In this document: positions 21,440 through 32,529 of the stretch, in pieces
Numbering within the stretch: the stretch's first letter is position 1
How the letters are laid out: each line of letters opens with the position of its first letter
Assembly (NCBI RefSeq): GCF_932276165.1
Contig: NC_064011.1
Coordinates: forward strand, 3,303,501 to 3,367,500
Length of the DNA: 64,000 bases
Direction: 5' to 3'
DNA from: Plutella xylostella
Lineage: Eukaryota; Arthropoda; Insecta; Lepidoptera; Plutellidae
Position numbers and translations under genes: made by a program
The notes under the pieces: model-generated
Seen by the model: the letters and a program-made list of their open reading frames with translations, nothing else
Databases searched by the model: none
Told to the model about the DNA's origin: nothing

Positions 21440-21735
21440 AAAGTCGCATAAATTTAAAATCATTTAAAAATCACTCGGGGTATTGAAATGTAACAACAAA
21501 TCGAAAATCGGATCAGCCGTTTCGGATAAACGCTACCACAGACAGATACACAGATTATTTCATGGACATTAAGCTAATGTCGGCATTAAATATATTTGTC
21601 TGTCTCTTTCTGTCCGTATACGGTCAAAGCAAGGCAGCAATACATTTAAGGTCGATATTAGCGTATCTGCATCTGCCACTCAGCAAGATTCGTGAAACTT
21701 ATAACAACCCTCTTTTTCGTAGAGGATTAAAAACC
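21440..21735 (-). repeat. Dispersed repeat (CGTTAAACTTATAACAC group), interrupted
   Basis: GTCGCATAA..AAATCGGATCAGCCGTTTCG..CTACCACAGACAGATACACAG and, after a gap of about 130 bp, AAACTTATAACAACCCTC..TTTTTCGTAGAGG match the group seen at 31205 and 63315. Confidence 0.45.
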
Positions 21736-21973
21736 TTCACTAGGCCTTCTGACTGAAGATGCGTCACTGTCTCGGTTCCACCTGAGTATTGCCTGGCTGG
21801 GTGGGATGCGGTGTCGTAAATTTTCAACTTAATTACTGAAAGTTAGCTTAAGTTGTGAACCGATCGCGTTATACATAAACTAGTACATTAATTGAGGAAT
21901 TACATAACAATAAACTACTTACTATTTTGATTCCTGCTTTGCGCTATCGCACAGAAACGTCACAATCTGACAG

Positions 21974-22097
21974 GCTAGCACGGGACGCATTTAAGACGTG
22001 ACAAAAGTTCTCCGATGCGCTCGCTCTTGAGGCTGCGCGGTGTGAGTGAGCGCGATTTAAAAAAAATGTCACGTCTTTATTGCGCCCCGTGCTAGAC
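21974..22097. mobile_element. MITE with CTAGCACGGG ends
   Basis: GCTAGCACGGGACGCATTTAAGACGTGACA and its mirror TGTCACGTC..GCGCCCCGTGCTAG frame a GC-rich middle (GCGCTCGCTC). It is about 124 bp long and non-coding. Confidence 0.7.
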
Positions 22098-22494
22098 CCT
22101 ACGGCTGACGCGATTCTTACTGCTTATATCAGCATTAGACGATTACAGGTTGAGAATCACAGAAAAACTACAAAAAAACTATTTCTACATACACAAATTA
22201 AGTAAAACAGCTAATTTAAAGAGGATACTAAAATTTACCGTACTTAACAATATAAATTTAAACCTTTAAAACCTTCCATGTAACCTTGTACCAAGCGGCA
22301 TTCCACTATTTGTCAGTATATCAGCCGACACTGCAACACCTCTGGGCTACATACAACAGACGGGGACTGTAAACAGAGACATTACCTCCTCCGTACTACA
22401 GCAGTCGGGTAATAGGGCTTCAAGGCTTAATACTGTTGTAAATTTCGGTACACGAAAGGAGAATTTCAGAGTGACGTCACAGATTTAAAAAAAT

Positions 22495-22754
22495 AAAAAA
22501 AAACACGCACTCTAGCCTTGTACTAATGTACTCCCTTGCGGGGTAGGCAGAGGTGCATTGCTGCACCCACTTTTCGCCAGAGTGTTATGTTAGTCCCAAT
22601 GTAATAGGGGGCGGGCCTGTTGCCATTTTACGGGCACATCCAAGAACCGAGAACAAATATCTGTGTTTAAACAAATATCTGCCCCAGCCGGGAATCGAAC
22701 CCGGGACCATCGGCTCAGTAGTCAGGGTCACTAACCACTACGCCATTCAGTCGT
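22495..22754 (-). mobile_element. tRNA-derived SINE (type 1)
   Basis: A complete minus-strand copy with the tRNA-like A and B boxes at the right end and an A-rich tail at the left. It is nearly identical to 8386-8652. Confidence 0.85.
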
Positions 22755-23584
22755 AATTTTTTTCAAATTCTACATTAAATGTTTTAAGTATAATTAGGTT
22801 GTTTTATGGTCGATTCATTGCTTGTGAGTGTAATTTATTTGTCTCCTCCTGGCATACACCCGGACAATGGCGGACATGTTAACCATCAATAGCTGATCAG
22901 ATTTTCACACACAAATATACTCGTCAATATATTATCACCCCTTTGCTTTGATCCGAGTATACAATTAATTGCTCACATTCCTAACCAAATCGCGTAGAAA
23001 ATGTAATATCCGTTTCCTACAATCGCTATTATTTCCAAAATTGACTAACCACTTCTTTTGTACGCCTCAAATTTGCCGTTCATCATTTTAATACAGTCTA
23101 CTCCAAATCGGCCCATCCATTCGAGCATTTAAAACCCCATTACGAAGACAAAACACAATCGCTATATCTGGAGCTTAGTAAATCGGTCAATAAAAACCGC
23201 GTATTGTGAAAAGGTTCTATTTCGGAGGCGAGTGAGTTTGAATGGGCCCTTCACACACGACCGAGTCCCTTGTCAAAGTACAATACAAGTCGCTCACGTC
23301 CGTAGGATCCTTTGAGTATAGACACCTATAATTTATTATGCCTTTGTCAAACAGCCGAAGATGTAGACTTGGAGTGGCAAAAAATGTTAGGTATGTTCTT
23401 GTTTTTTGAGGACGGTGTGTGTGTTGAGTGTTGAGAGATGGGTAGCGCGAGATATGTTATCTCACTATTAATAGAGGTAATAATGATTACAAATGCGAAA
23501 TATGTTGTAAGCTGGTTTTTAGCTCACTCTGGGACTAAATATTGACCACATACTGACTCTAATCTACGTAACGGTAAAAACTTT
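22755..23584. other. Unassigned stretch
   Basis: It contains a MITE-end-like CATTGCTTGTGAGTGTAATTT near 22818, and an 18-bp phrase (GTCGCTCACGTCCGTAGG at 23289) shared with the 5' end of the intact RTE. Nothing else is recognised. Confidence 0.3.
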
Positions 23585-23597
23585 ACTATACCTACCA

Positions 23598-23807
23598 CAC
23601 ACACACACGCACTCACGCCTTGTACTAATGTACTCCCTTGCGGGGTAGGCAGAGGTGCATTGCTGCACCCACTTTTCGCCAGAGTGTTATGTTAGTCCCA
23701 ATGTAATAGGGGGCTGGCCTATTGCCATTTTACGGGCACATCCAAGACCCGAGAACAAATATCTGTGTTTAAACAAATATCTGCCCCAGCCGGGAATCGA
23801 ACCCGGA
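23598..23807 (-). mobile_element. SINE (type 1) truncated in its tRNA head
   Basis: The copy stops inside the B box (GGGAATCGAACCCGG), so the promoter is broken. ACTATACCTACCA flanks it at 23585-23597 and 23808-23820, showing that it inserted in this truncated state. The tail is (CA)n. Confidence 0.9.
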
Positions 23808-23924
23808 ACTATACCTACCAATAGAGAATCTTCGCTGACTGCCCAATGTGCGCCGGAAGTTAATAAAGTACAGATGATACGTCACTCCAGGAGGCTGCTT
23901 TACATACTAATAATCAAAATTACC

Positions 23925-24030
23925 AACCCGCACTAGGCCAGCGTGGTGGACTAGGCCTAAAACCCTTGCTTCGTTGGAAATAGACCCGTGCCCCAGCACA
24001 GGGGACGTGATGGGTCGTAATGATGAATCA
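23925..24030 (+). mobile_element. SINE 3' fragment (type 3)
   Basis: CCAACCCGCACTAGGCCAGC..GTGGTGGACTAGGCC..TAGACCCGTGCCCCAGCAC..GATGGG matches the 3' body of the complete copy at 49205. Head and tail are not evident. Confidence 0.55.
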
Positions 24031-24055
24031 TAGGAACTCTTGAAAATGAAATATC

Positions 24056-24263
24056 CTAATCCTAACTAATATTATGAATGCGAAAGTAACTGTGTCTGTC
24101 TGTCTGTCTGTCTGTTACTCTTTCACAACAAAACTACTGAACGGATTTGAATGAAATTTAGTATACTTATGGTATAGACCCTGAGAAATAATATAGGCTT
24201 TTTATCCCGGAATTCCCACGGGAAAACTTTTTAAGGCGAAGCGAAGCTCGCGGGAACAGCTAG
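24056..24263 (+). mobile_element. Helitron-like element
   Basis: CCTAACTAATATTATGAATG.. through (CTGT)n, CCCACGGGAAAACTTTTTAA, to GCTCGCGGGAACAGCTAG with T following. It shows the standard order of the group, no duplication and no coding. Confidence 0.8.
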
Positions 24264-24485
24264 TACGTATATATAAACTCGTATATTCCACGGAAACAAA
24301 CCCGAATTTTACCAACCCAGACTCGAGATTTCCAAGAAAAAACTACAAAAGAATAACTGCAGCACACGCAAGAATAAATAATAAAATTCTCCGAAGATAA
24401 AATATACTCACAGCGAAAATGAACCCTGTCAATTTCAACTATAAATGCCGTGTATTGCACTCGCGTTTGATTCATTAGTGTAAAA

Positions 24486-24528
24486 ATACACTCACGAACA
24501 ATGATAAAGTTCCAATAACAAATTGCAA
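24486..24528. mobile_element. Left-end fragment of TACACTCACGRGCAATG MITE
   Basis: ATACACTCACGAACAATGAT..AAGTTCCAATAACAAA is one MITE end. The following Helitron copy begins directly after it and probably replaced or split the rest. Confidence 0.5.
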
Positions 24529-24739
24529 AATCCTAACTAATATTATAAATGCGAAAGTAACTGTGTCTGTCTGTCTGTCTGTTACTCTTTCACGCCAAAA
24601 CTACTGAACGGATTTGAATGAAATTTGGTATACATACGAGTATGGTCTAGACCCTGAGAAAGAACATAGGCTACTTTTTATCCCGGAATTCCCACGGGAA
24701 AACTTTTAAGGCGAAGCGAAGCTCGCGGGAACAGCTAGT
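24529..24739 (+). mobile_element. Helitron-like element
   Basis: A well-preserved copy, AATCCTAACTAATATTATAA.. to GCTCGCGGGAACAGCTAG. It lies 265 bp downstream of the previous copy, in the same orientation. Confidence 0.8.
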
Positions 24740-24774
24740 TTAACTATAAATTTGAACGGACGCAGGCGCCGAGG

Positions 24775-25065
24775 TATTTTATTTATTTATTTATTTCGTT
24801 TATTTTCCAAAAACATAATTAATAAATAAATTATAATAGGTACATAAGTTTACAACAAAAACCTGCCGCTTAAACCACGCAGGGTTTATGTGTGGCAAGT
24901 GCAGCCAGAAGGTATCTAAGTACCTAGGCGGAGATGGCGGGACGACCTGGACAGATTTTTGCCGGATTGGCGTCAGGTGGTCGACAACAGAGACGTGTGG
25001 AGTAAACATGGGGATTGGGGAGGCCTTTGCCCAGCAGTTGGACACTGAAATAGCTAAATAAATAA
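24775..25065. mobile_element. Two abutting LINE remnants
   Basis: At 24779-24880 a minus-strand LINE 3' end closes in (AAAT)n. At 24930-25055 a plus-strand frame reads DRFLPDWRQVVDNRDVW and ends CCCAGCAGTTGGACACTG, which resembles a frameshifted RTE-type C-terminus. Boundaries are approximate. Confidence 0.45.
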
Positions 25066-26064
25066 AAAAATAAACTAAATATTTTCGTCTTTATTTAGGA
25101 GTTACTTTGGTACTATTGACACAGGAGGTTTTTGATGAAAAACACAAAAATATCAATTATTATTTTTACGTAGGTACAATATGTTAGCTTTATTTAAGGT
25201 GCTACCACACAACACGATTTGAACGTTAGATGCAAACCTACCGTTATTTAAGGCTTAGAGATTTAGCTCCGTAAATAATTGCACATACAACAACGGCTGT
25301 GGTAAACACTGAATTCAGCTTAAGCCTACTTGCAGAGAGAAAGAGAGTACAGGAGTAAAGTCTCGTATGGTACCAAATTTTTGAAATGAAATATTAAAAT
25401 TGAGTGCATTAAGAACGAATGATATTCAAAGCAGTAGAATTAATTCGAAAAAAACTGCAGCACTCCTTACCTCACGTATAAAGTGACCTAAATACCTATG
25501 CATTCTGCGCAATGATCTAACTGGAATTTTATTGTAGAGAATAAGTTGCTGACATGAGATAACACTGATAAATACCTTTTAAACAGTATCGGTTTGAAAA
25601 AAAATTATTTGTGGGGTAGGCCAGTGTATTAGATTAAAATGGTAAAAATTTAGAGCAAATTCATTTGCAACTACATAGATGAAATGCAACATTCGCCAGT
25701 TTGAAGCTTTACTTCTGTACTCTATTTTCTCTCCTTCCCTTTGCAAGCTCGCTTCTGTTTGAAATTTTAATTCAGGGATTTATTACTTTAAATTTGAGTC
25801 AGCAAATAATGAAACACAGCAGGGCATTTAGGTATTGGTTCTTTCAGTTGCTTGGACACGGCTTTAGCAATGGATAAAACAAGATTTGTGTAAAATATAT
25901 ACGGAATTTCCGTATTGCATTGACTGTTTGGTAACCAGACCTTCTTAATCAGACCTAGCGAGTCATTTACAGTTTTTATTCTTCTGAGTAATAAAAACAT
26001 TACTACTACTCTACTGGTATTTTAAAATCTATTATATTTTCGATCGTTGTAATATCGGGGGTTT
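25066..26064. other. Unassigned AT-rich stretch
   Basis: No repeat ends, tails or convincing exons. One donor-like GAGGTAAGGAG lies on the minus strand near 25470 without a matching acceptor. Confidence 0.3.
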
Positions 26065-26205
26065 AAAGATAAGCGTCCACCTTAAGGCATCGTACAAGAC
26101 GGACGCATCGCATTCAGTATTCTTTGTATAGAAATTCACACAAGTGCGTTCACTCCATACATTTATTAAAATCGATGTATGAATAGGTGGACGCTTACCT
26201 AGACA
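26065..26205. mobile_element. MITE of the AAGCGTCCACC group
   Basis: AGATAAGCGTCCACCTTAAG at the left and AATAGGTGGACGCTTACCT at the right are inverted, with GACGGACGCATCGCATTCAG between them. This is a more complete copy than 9955. Confidence 0.7.
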
Positions 26206-26221
26206 GAGTTAACGTATAATT

Positions 26222-26373
26222 GTCAATTTCTCCATAGTCGGTTATCTAACCGACAGGGATTGATTTATAAATTAAACGTCATCTCCATATAAAATTCATG
26301 ACAGATGTATGTGTCAAAAATCAACCACTACTCCCTGGTTATGTTATGATCTAACCGAGTATGGAGAAATTGG
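26222..26373. mobile_element. MITE with CAATTTCTCCATAGTCGG ends
   Basis: TCAATTTCTCCATAGTCGGTTA and the mirror TAACCGAGTATGGAGAAATTGG bound a 150-bp non-coding element. A relative lies at 53129-53275 with its interior inverted. Confidence 0.7.
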
Positions 26374-26589
26374 CACCAAGACGTGGAAAAGACGTGGCGC
26401 GATGCTTCGATGACGTAAGGTTACGTTATTTAATTCTGCAGCTCCGCCGTCGCCACGTAATCACGTCAAAAGTTATCGATGTAATTAAGTCAAAAGTCTG
26501 GAAGTCAATTGATAGTCATATTAATTTATGTAAAACAACATAGTTACCTAACTTTCTCCCAGAAGACAGATTTTATCTAGTCTGGGAAC

Positions 26590-27161
26590 AAGTGCCCACT
26601 AGCCTGATAATAATCTGATACTCCCAAAAGTAGGGGATACAGGATATTGTGCCCAAAATACAGGTTACCCTAGTTTGAATAACGATTTCCTTCTTCCTCA
26701 CTAAACCTATTTCAAATAAAATATTTTACAATGTAATATTATAAGGCCAATTGTAACTTTTCATAAATAAACGTTTTTACACTGGCGCTGGCGGTGCGAA
26801 ATCCCGTTTTCAGGAGTACACGTGATCACGCTGCGGCGTCGCTCGCGCAATAACTGTTTTTTTTGTCAATATTATTTGTATTTGTTTCGAGCGTCACGCT
26901 GGGCATCCACTGAAACACCAGTGCTGTGTCCTTCGAGTTCCTCTAAGGCGCAGCAATAGCTGAGTGGATGTGCCTTTTTGACACGCAGCATATTGTCCAA
27001 TGTTTTGTACTGGTACATATATTTTTTTGTTTGATTTAATTATTACTTATGTTCTTTATATATAAGTACTTAGCTGTTTTTGAAAGTTACTGTATTTTTG
27101 TTTTTTCATTTTTTTTGCTGTGTGTCAAATAAATGATTTCTATTCTATTCTATTCTATTCT
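26590..27161 (+). mobile_element. LINE 3' ends, last with (TTCTA)n tail
   Basis: GATACAGGATATTGTGCCCAAA..GTTACCCTAGTTTG near 26640 resembles one LINE 3' end. The 26880-27161 part ends ..GTCAAATAAATGATTTC followed by (TATTC)n, another. The coding sequence is gone and boundaries are loose. Confidence 0.45.
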
Positions 27162-27192
27162 TTATTATTATTATTATTATTTTATTATATTT

Positions 27193-27405
27193 ACAGGGCG
27201 TTTTATACAGGGTATACCTACTTGGCTGAAAGAGGGTGACTCAGGGGTCATAATGAACAACTTTTGTTGTACAATTTTTACATATTATTAAAATTTTGGT
27301 TTCCATTTTCAAAAGTCGCGGAACCAAAGTTAGCTACCATGACCCTCAGAGTCATCCCCTTTCAGCTTAGTATGTTCCCTTTTTTGTAACACCCTATATT
27401 GTATA
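27193..27405. mobile_element. TA-CAGGG-type MITE, GGTGACTC subgroup
   Basis: ACAGGGTATACC..GGCTGAAAGAGGGTGACTC..AACAACTTTTGTTG on the left pairs with GAGTCATCCCCTTTCAGC..GTAACACCCTATATTG on the right. Relatives lie at 51101 and 60650. Confidence 0.6.
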
Positions 27406-27687
27406 CCAAATACAAGGGCCGAATTATCAGTCGGCTCAGACATTAAACCCCAATCCTCGAATACTGGTCTTCTGTCGAATGTATTATAACTAGGTATATT
27501 TATTTGTCTTTAACTCTCCACGAGCTTTGGAGGGCAACTGTTGAATAAAATTAATGTTCACACTTTTGTACCGTTTTTCTATAGTATGTTAGTGATTATG
27601 GGGGAATTAGCCAAGCTAGTGTGGTAGGTACATAGCCCTTGATATAACACCACCTTTAAATGTGAATTCGAACCCGGCAAACTTTAA

Positions 27688-27972
27688 GGGTGGATTCTAC
27701 GAGTAATTTCATCGAGAAAACACCCCCATATGTGGGGTCAAATCTCAATATTCTAGAAACGGCGGCCATTTTAAAGTTGCTTTGAACTTTTTTTATGTAA
27801 CTTTTAAGCAGTTGTGGATATTTTTATTGGATAGAGATGAGTATGACTTTCTGCGGATAAAAGCATTTTATTTCATGTCCGTAAGGCGTTAAGTCTCGAG
27901 ATATGATTTCCTTAAATATTACTTTAATTATTTCTTAGATATTCTCGACGAAATTACTCGTAGAATCCACCC
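27688..27972. mobile_element. piggyBac-like MITE (TTAA flanks)
   Basis: GGGTGGATTCTACGAGTAAT..TCGAGAAAA on the left is mirrored at the right by TCTCGACGAAATTACTCG..AATCCACCC. TTAA stands on both sides (27684-27687 and 27973-27976). It is 285 bp long and non-coding. Confidence 0.75.
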
Positions 27973-28424
27973 TTAAAGTTTTTCGGGTCCGAAAAACAAC
28001 ACGCTGTATATTTTGTGTATCATTCATAATCTTTAGTCCAAATAAATATTTTTTCTTTTAATTTTTTTTAAGTAATATTTGATTTCATTAGTACTCCGAC
28101 AAGTCCGTTTCTCCAATTGACGAAATAACGAAGAAATTCCGCGAAGATTTCCGAAATACCCTCATAGTAATAATTAATTGATTGAACCGTGCTTTTGTGT
28201 ATAATTAAATTGACAAATACTGGAGATTTAAATCCAAACCTGTCTGGGATATTTACGTAGAAGAATTGAGATGGTATTTTAGTTATTTCAGGAACGATTT
28301 AGGTATATGGACAATTAAATTAATATTTTAGGATTAGGCTGGGGTTTGAGTGATGAAAATGGACCATTAGACTGATTAGATAGTAGGTTTTTAAGTAGAA
28401 AATAATTGAATGAAATGCTTTTTT

Positions 28425-28649
28425 TAGGTCTATGAATTCTCCAATTAATTCTCCATAGTGAAAAGTCACGTGAAAAACAAAACTTTCTGTTTTTTTTCGC
28501 GAATTTCGACATTTTGATTTCATTTTCGGCCTTAGATATATTTATTTATTATTTATTTAATTCTTTATTGCACAAATATATAATAATTATGATATAACAT
28601 GCTGCACACGTAGGTTTCGGCTTAGTATACCCTTTTTGCAACACCCTGT
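28425..28649. mobile_element. TA-CAGGG MITE interrupted by a ~50-bp LINE tail
   Basis: The MITE part reads AAAAGTCACGTGAAAAAC, TTCGCGAATTTCG, CGGCCTTAGATATA, then after a break TAACATGCTGCACACGTAGG and ..GCAACACCCTG. The break (about 28540-28586) is a minus-strand LINE end with GTGCAATAAAG and (AAAT)n, flanked by GATATA on both sides. The left terminus was not located. Confidence 0.6.
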
Positions 28650-28952
28650 ATAGGACACATTACCTACATACATACGTCTAACGTAACTACCACTAACACC
28701 CACGGATTTTCGGCAACCAGTGCGAAACGTAGTGGTCGGACCGCACACAGAAAACTAAAAGATAGAATGCTTTTAGGTAATTCGAAAATTTCGTTCACAT
28801 TTTCCGACATTCTGTTAAAAGTGTCGACTCTTTCCGAGTTTGTCGCGTGAAGCGTGTGTCAGCGGCAGACATTCTCTAGTGACGGGATAATATGTCACAT
28901 TTCGGCTACTTTCGGCTAAAACGTTCACTACCTACGTGTGAGAATGTTCAGA
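28650..28952. other. Unassigned, moderately CpG-rich
   Basis: This stretch contains GTCGCGTGAAGCGTGTG, GTGGTCGGACCGCAC and similar CpG-bearing phrases without a recognisable gene or repeat. It may be unique host sequence. Confidence 0.3.
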
Positions 28953-29120
28953 GGCGCGGTCACAGGATTTGATTCTATATTTTCGAAACTACACAAACAT
29001 ATGGAAAAAAGAACAGTATGGTCAACTGTCACTGTCAAAATGTCAGTTCTAAAAGTGACATTTGTTTTTTCCATATGTTTGTGTAGATTCGAAAATAGTA
29101 TCGAATCCTGTGATCGCTGT
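28953..29120. mobile_element. Foldback MITE with ~57-bp arms
   Basis: GCGGTCACAGGATTTGATTC..CGAAACTACACAAACATATGG pairs with CCATATGTTTGTGTAGATTC..GAATCCTGTGATCGC. The short loop contains ACTGTCACTGTCAAAATGTC. A 90-codon open frame over it is an artefact. Confidence 0.7.
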
Positions 29121-29675
29121 ACAATTTGGTTGTTTATTAGAACGTTGAGTCATCACAACCCATTATTTATCGATAATATTGACCATACATATATTGCTGT
29201 TTTCCTTTGACAGTATACGGATAGCAAGAGACAGACATAGTCTATACATATATATTTAATGTCGACAAATAGTTAATACTTAAAGTTCATTTTTGCAACT
29301 CGGTATAATTATATTTTTTGCGCAAATATCCATCTATGGATCTAAGAACGATATTCGATCTTTTATTACTTACCTTCTTTCTGATTAAGTATCTTTTTTC
29401 ATCCTGCAAGTATTATATGATTATGAATATGCCTAAATGGCAACGATTCTTGATGGACGATCATGGTATGGGTAGGCAGAATAAAAAGCAGTAATGCCTA
29501 CTTTACGACAAAATTTTATGTTAGCTATTTCAAATTAATAGCTTTGCCATATTTTATGGGCACTACCGGTTTCTAAATATTGCTTTGTTTGTGGTCGGTG
29601 CCTATAGTCTCTAATAACCAAGTGACGGTAACAAATCTTTCTAAATACTTTTTTTTGCACATTTCTACCTTTTTA

Positions 29676-29785
29676 CTTGTACCTCCTGTAGGTTGGCTGG
29701 TAGAAAATGCTTTTAGCATTAAGTCCACCTTTTGTACACTTGTATCTCATATTTGTGCAATAAAGTATATTAAATAAATAAATAC
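29676..29785 (+). mobile_element. LINE 3' end
   Basis: TTGTACCTCCTGTAGGTTGG..TTTTAGCATTAAGTCCACC..GTGCAATAAAGTATATTAAA and an A-rich tail; nearly identical to 10652-10756. Confidence 0.6.
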
Positions 29786-30359
29786 AAAACATTAGTTATA
29801 AGTTTTTCGGCTAGACGTTGGCCGAAGATTTAAGTATGTTTGCGTTGTCTACTTGTCTAGTCCTCTGTATAAACTACACAGGATACGTAGAAATGTTGAA
29901 ATATTACTTCTTTGTTGAAGCAGGCTGTTCGTTTAAAGTTAAACATCAGTTTTATACTATTATGTATAAATAACAATAGTTCAGTAAGTTTTTTAAAAAG
30001 TGGCAACATTACATTTTACTGTAAAAAATATTGTATATTCTTTGACAGGCAAACCGACAACTAAATAACATTCTAGCCCGATAACCCTTTGAGAAGTGAA
30101 ATGTAACAGAAAAACTAACTATGTAGCGTGCCCGTGACAAACAAACATAACTGTAATTTTTTTAGTTTTAAAATTATGTTTACAAATGAGCTTTTACTTT
30201 TCTAAGAATATTTATTAAAGTCCAACATTAATTAGTCATTAGGTACTCCTTGCTATCCGCGGGTGTATCTTAACTGCATTTTGTCACGAATGGGGCTATA
30301 TTAGCTGTTGGTGGTAGTATTACGTAAGTCGTCGATCAATATAATACTAGAAAATATTA

Positions 30360-30480
30360 CTTTATTGATCATACACAGATATTTAAAATTCATACAGTTG
30401 GATTGATACAATAGGCGGCTTGATAGCTAAAAGTGGTCTCTCCAAGCAAACTTTGGCTACAGGAATATTGTAATTATGTT
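30360..30480 (-). mobile_element. LINE 3' end
   Basis: The minus strand carries AAGTTTGCTTGGAGAGACCAC, AGCTATCAAGCCGCCTATTG and GATCAATAAAGTAATA, a diverged form of the recurrent LINE 3' signature. Confidence 0.5.
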
Positions 30481-30615
30481 CAAATATTGCTAGGAATATA
30501 GTCGGATAGTTTTAATAATGAAAAAAATTATAGGAGCTAATAGTACTTACCTAGTTCGCGGTGCGTTCAGAAGCTTAGGAAAAACAAAACTGCAACGCTG
30601 ACCAGGAATCTATCA

Positions 30616-30818
30616 CGATGTACACACGGGCAATGAAAAAGTTCCACTCACAAAATGCTGACAACAAACAACCCTATTTTTTCCAAACATTTAATATAAA
30701 ATTTGAACAAAATATTACCTTTTATAGTTGGTAATATCCTGATGCTCTGTTAAATGTACTTCAATGTTGCAGAAGGTTTCATTAAGCTAGCTTTTTCCGT
30801 TTATGAGTAAATTGGTGC
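30616..30818. mobile_element. TACACACGGGCAATG MITE, right end replaced by a SINE
   Basis: TACACACGGGCAATGAAAAA and the interior (TTGGTAATATCCTGATGCTC, GCTAGCTTTTTCCG, AATTGGTGCTTTTCT) match 39530-39763, but the right terminus is missing where the next SINE begins. Confidence 0.65.
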
Positions 30819-31052
30819 TTTTCTAATGTACTGCCTTGCGGGGTAGGCAGAGATGCATTGCTGCACCCACTTTTCGCCAGAGTGTTATGTTAGTCCCAAT
30901 GTAATAGGGGGCGGGCCTATTGCCATTTTACGGGCACATCCAAGACCCGGGAACAAATATCTGTGTTTAAACAAATATCTGCCCCAGCCGGGAATCGAAC
31001 CCGGGACCATCGGCTCAGTAGTCAGGTCACTAACCACTACGCCATTCAGTCG
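30819..31052 (-). mobile_element. tRNA-derived SINE (type 1), tail end clipped
   Basis: Head and body are as in other type 1 copies, but the 3' end stops at CTAATGTAC without the GAGTGCGTG tail. It joins the adjacent MITE directly, which suggests deletion or recombination at the junction. The 103- and 89-codon frames are artefacts. Confidence 0.8.
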
Positions 31053-31204
31053 TCTGGTACTGTTGGTAAGCTGCCACGTAATAAGGATGCAGACGAAATT
31101 AGTGAGTAGTTTATCGGTAAAATTATCAATTACTAGTGGCGACCGGCTCTGCATGCTAAGATAACATTTTTGGTGTAAATTTACATGTCAAAGTTATTCA
31201 ATAA

Positions 31205-31450
31205 GTATAACCTAATCTAACCAACGTTAAAAACCCGACATTCAATACTAAAAGTTGCGTAACGATTGAACAGCTCAGCTGATATTGATAAAATATAGGT
31301 TATATATACACGGGGTTACATTACTTATTAAATAACTAAAACTCAAAAAAAAAACTTAAATAGGTCCAGCTGTTTGGGAGCTACACAACCACAGACAGAT
31401 ACATACACGATAAAAGGAACACCCCTCTTCTTTTTCGTTAATTAAAAAAA
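31205..31450 (-). repeat. Dispersed repeat (CGTTAAACTTATAACAC group)
   Basis: CTAACCAACGTTAAAAACCC, AAAAGTTGCGTAACG, CAGCTGTTTGGGAGCTAC, AGACAGATACATACACG and AACACCCCTCTTC appear in the same order as in the complement of 63315-63555. Confidence 0.5.
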
Positions 31451-31468
31451 AGGTATTTTTTTTAAAGA

Positions 31469-31654
31469 TCCTAACTAATATTGTAAATGCGAAAGTAACT
31501 GTGTGTGTCTGTCTGTTACTCTTTCACGCCAAAACTACTGAACGGATTTGAATGAAACTTGGTATACATACGGTCTAGTCCCTGGGAAAGAACATAGGCT
31601 ACTTTTTATCCCGGAATTCCCACGGGAAAACTTTTTAAGGCGCGGGGACAGCTA
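31469..31654 (+). mobile_element. Helitron-like element
   Basis: TCCTAACTAATATTGTAAATG..CTGTCTGTTACTC..CCCACGGGAAAACTTTTTAA..GGGGACAGCTAG then T. The GAAGCTCGC segment near the end has been deleted. Confidence 0.75.
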
Positions 31655-32159
31655 GTAGAGTATCTGAAAGCTATAAATGCAGTTTTCACTTATTCACGAT
31701 ATCAGACTTTCGATAGGCCTAAAAGGACATGTGTCCATACGTTAAGCCTTTGAACCGAAGTCAATCAAAGTTTCTATTCACCGCAAACAACCTGAATAGC
31801 TATCGTCCTTCCGCCACTGCTGGGTTGCCAGTGCACAAATATAAACATGATACAAGGTGTGATCGACAAATTTAAACACAATATTAGAAGTTTTTTTTAT
31901 CTCACAAACTAAATTGACAAAGGGTTAATTTCGAGTAGAATAAAATCTGGTGATCATATTTTATAACTTTAACAGTCAGTAAAATAGTAAATCAATATGG
32001 TTTAAAATTGTGCTTAGGTGTATACTTACAAGTTATGTTTAGAACAATTTTAGAGCAAAGTTAGTAAAAGCTTGGTTTTTACTCAGACATAAAAAATGGT
32101 TAGTCATATTCTTTTTTAGAGGTATAAATGTAAAGACTTACCACAATCTTCATAAATCA

Positions 32160-32450
32160 CGCCCAAAATTACCCCGAAACCGTCACGAAATTACCCTAAA
32201 TATCGGCAATATTTCCATAACCTGGCAACAACCGGACGACCGGCGACATTGATCGACAATAGGATTTCGCTCGTCCAATCCGGTTCTTTTCCGGTGCTAT
32301 CCGGTTCAAACAAGTACAATCCGCTTACTGATATGTCTTTTTGCCCGGGCCGGAGTTTGTTTGCGATCGTGTCATGGGATTTGCCGATGGCCAGTGACCG
32401 GAGCAAAGTGAATGTATACGCAGTATACGTAAAAGAGGGAAATGTGTATT
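32160..32450. other. Unassigned block of higher GC and CpG content
   Basis: AACCGGACGACCGGCGAC, CCCGGGCCGG and similar phrases make this richer in CpG than its neighbours. A 68-codon frame (32249-32455) exists but shows no family features. Possible unique host regulatory or exon sequence. Confidence 0.3.
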
Positions 32451-32529
32451 TTTAACCGACATCGAAAAAAGGAGGAGGTTCTCAATTCGTCTGTTTTTTT
32501 TATGTATAGGTAAGTTCATCGATTACTTA

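Noticed and set aside
30885..31154. 89-residue minus-strand frame
   Set aside because: It is the sense translation of a SINE plus flanking DNA.
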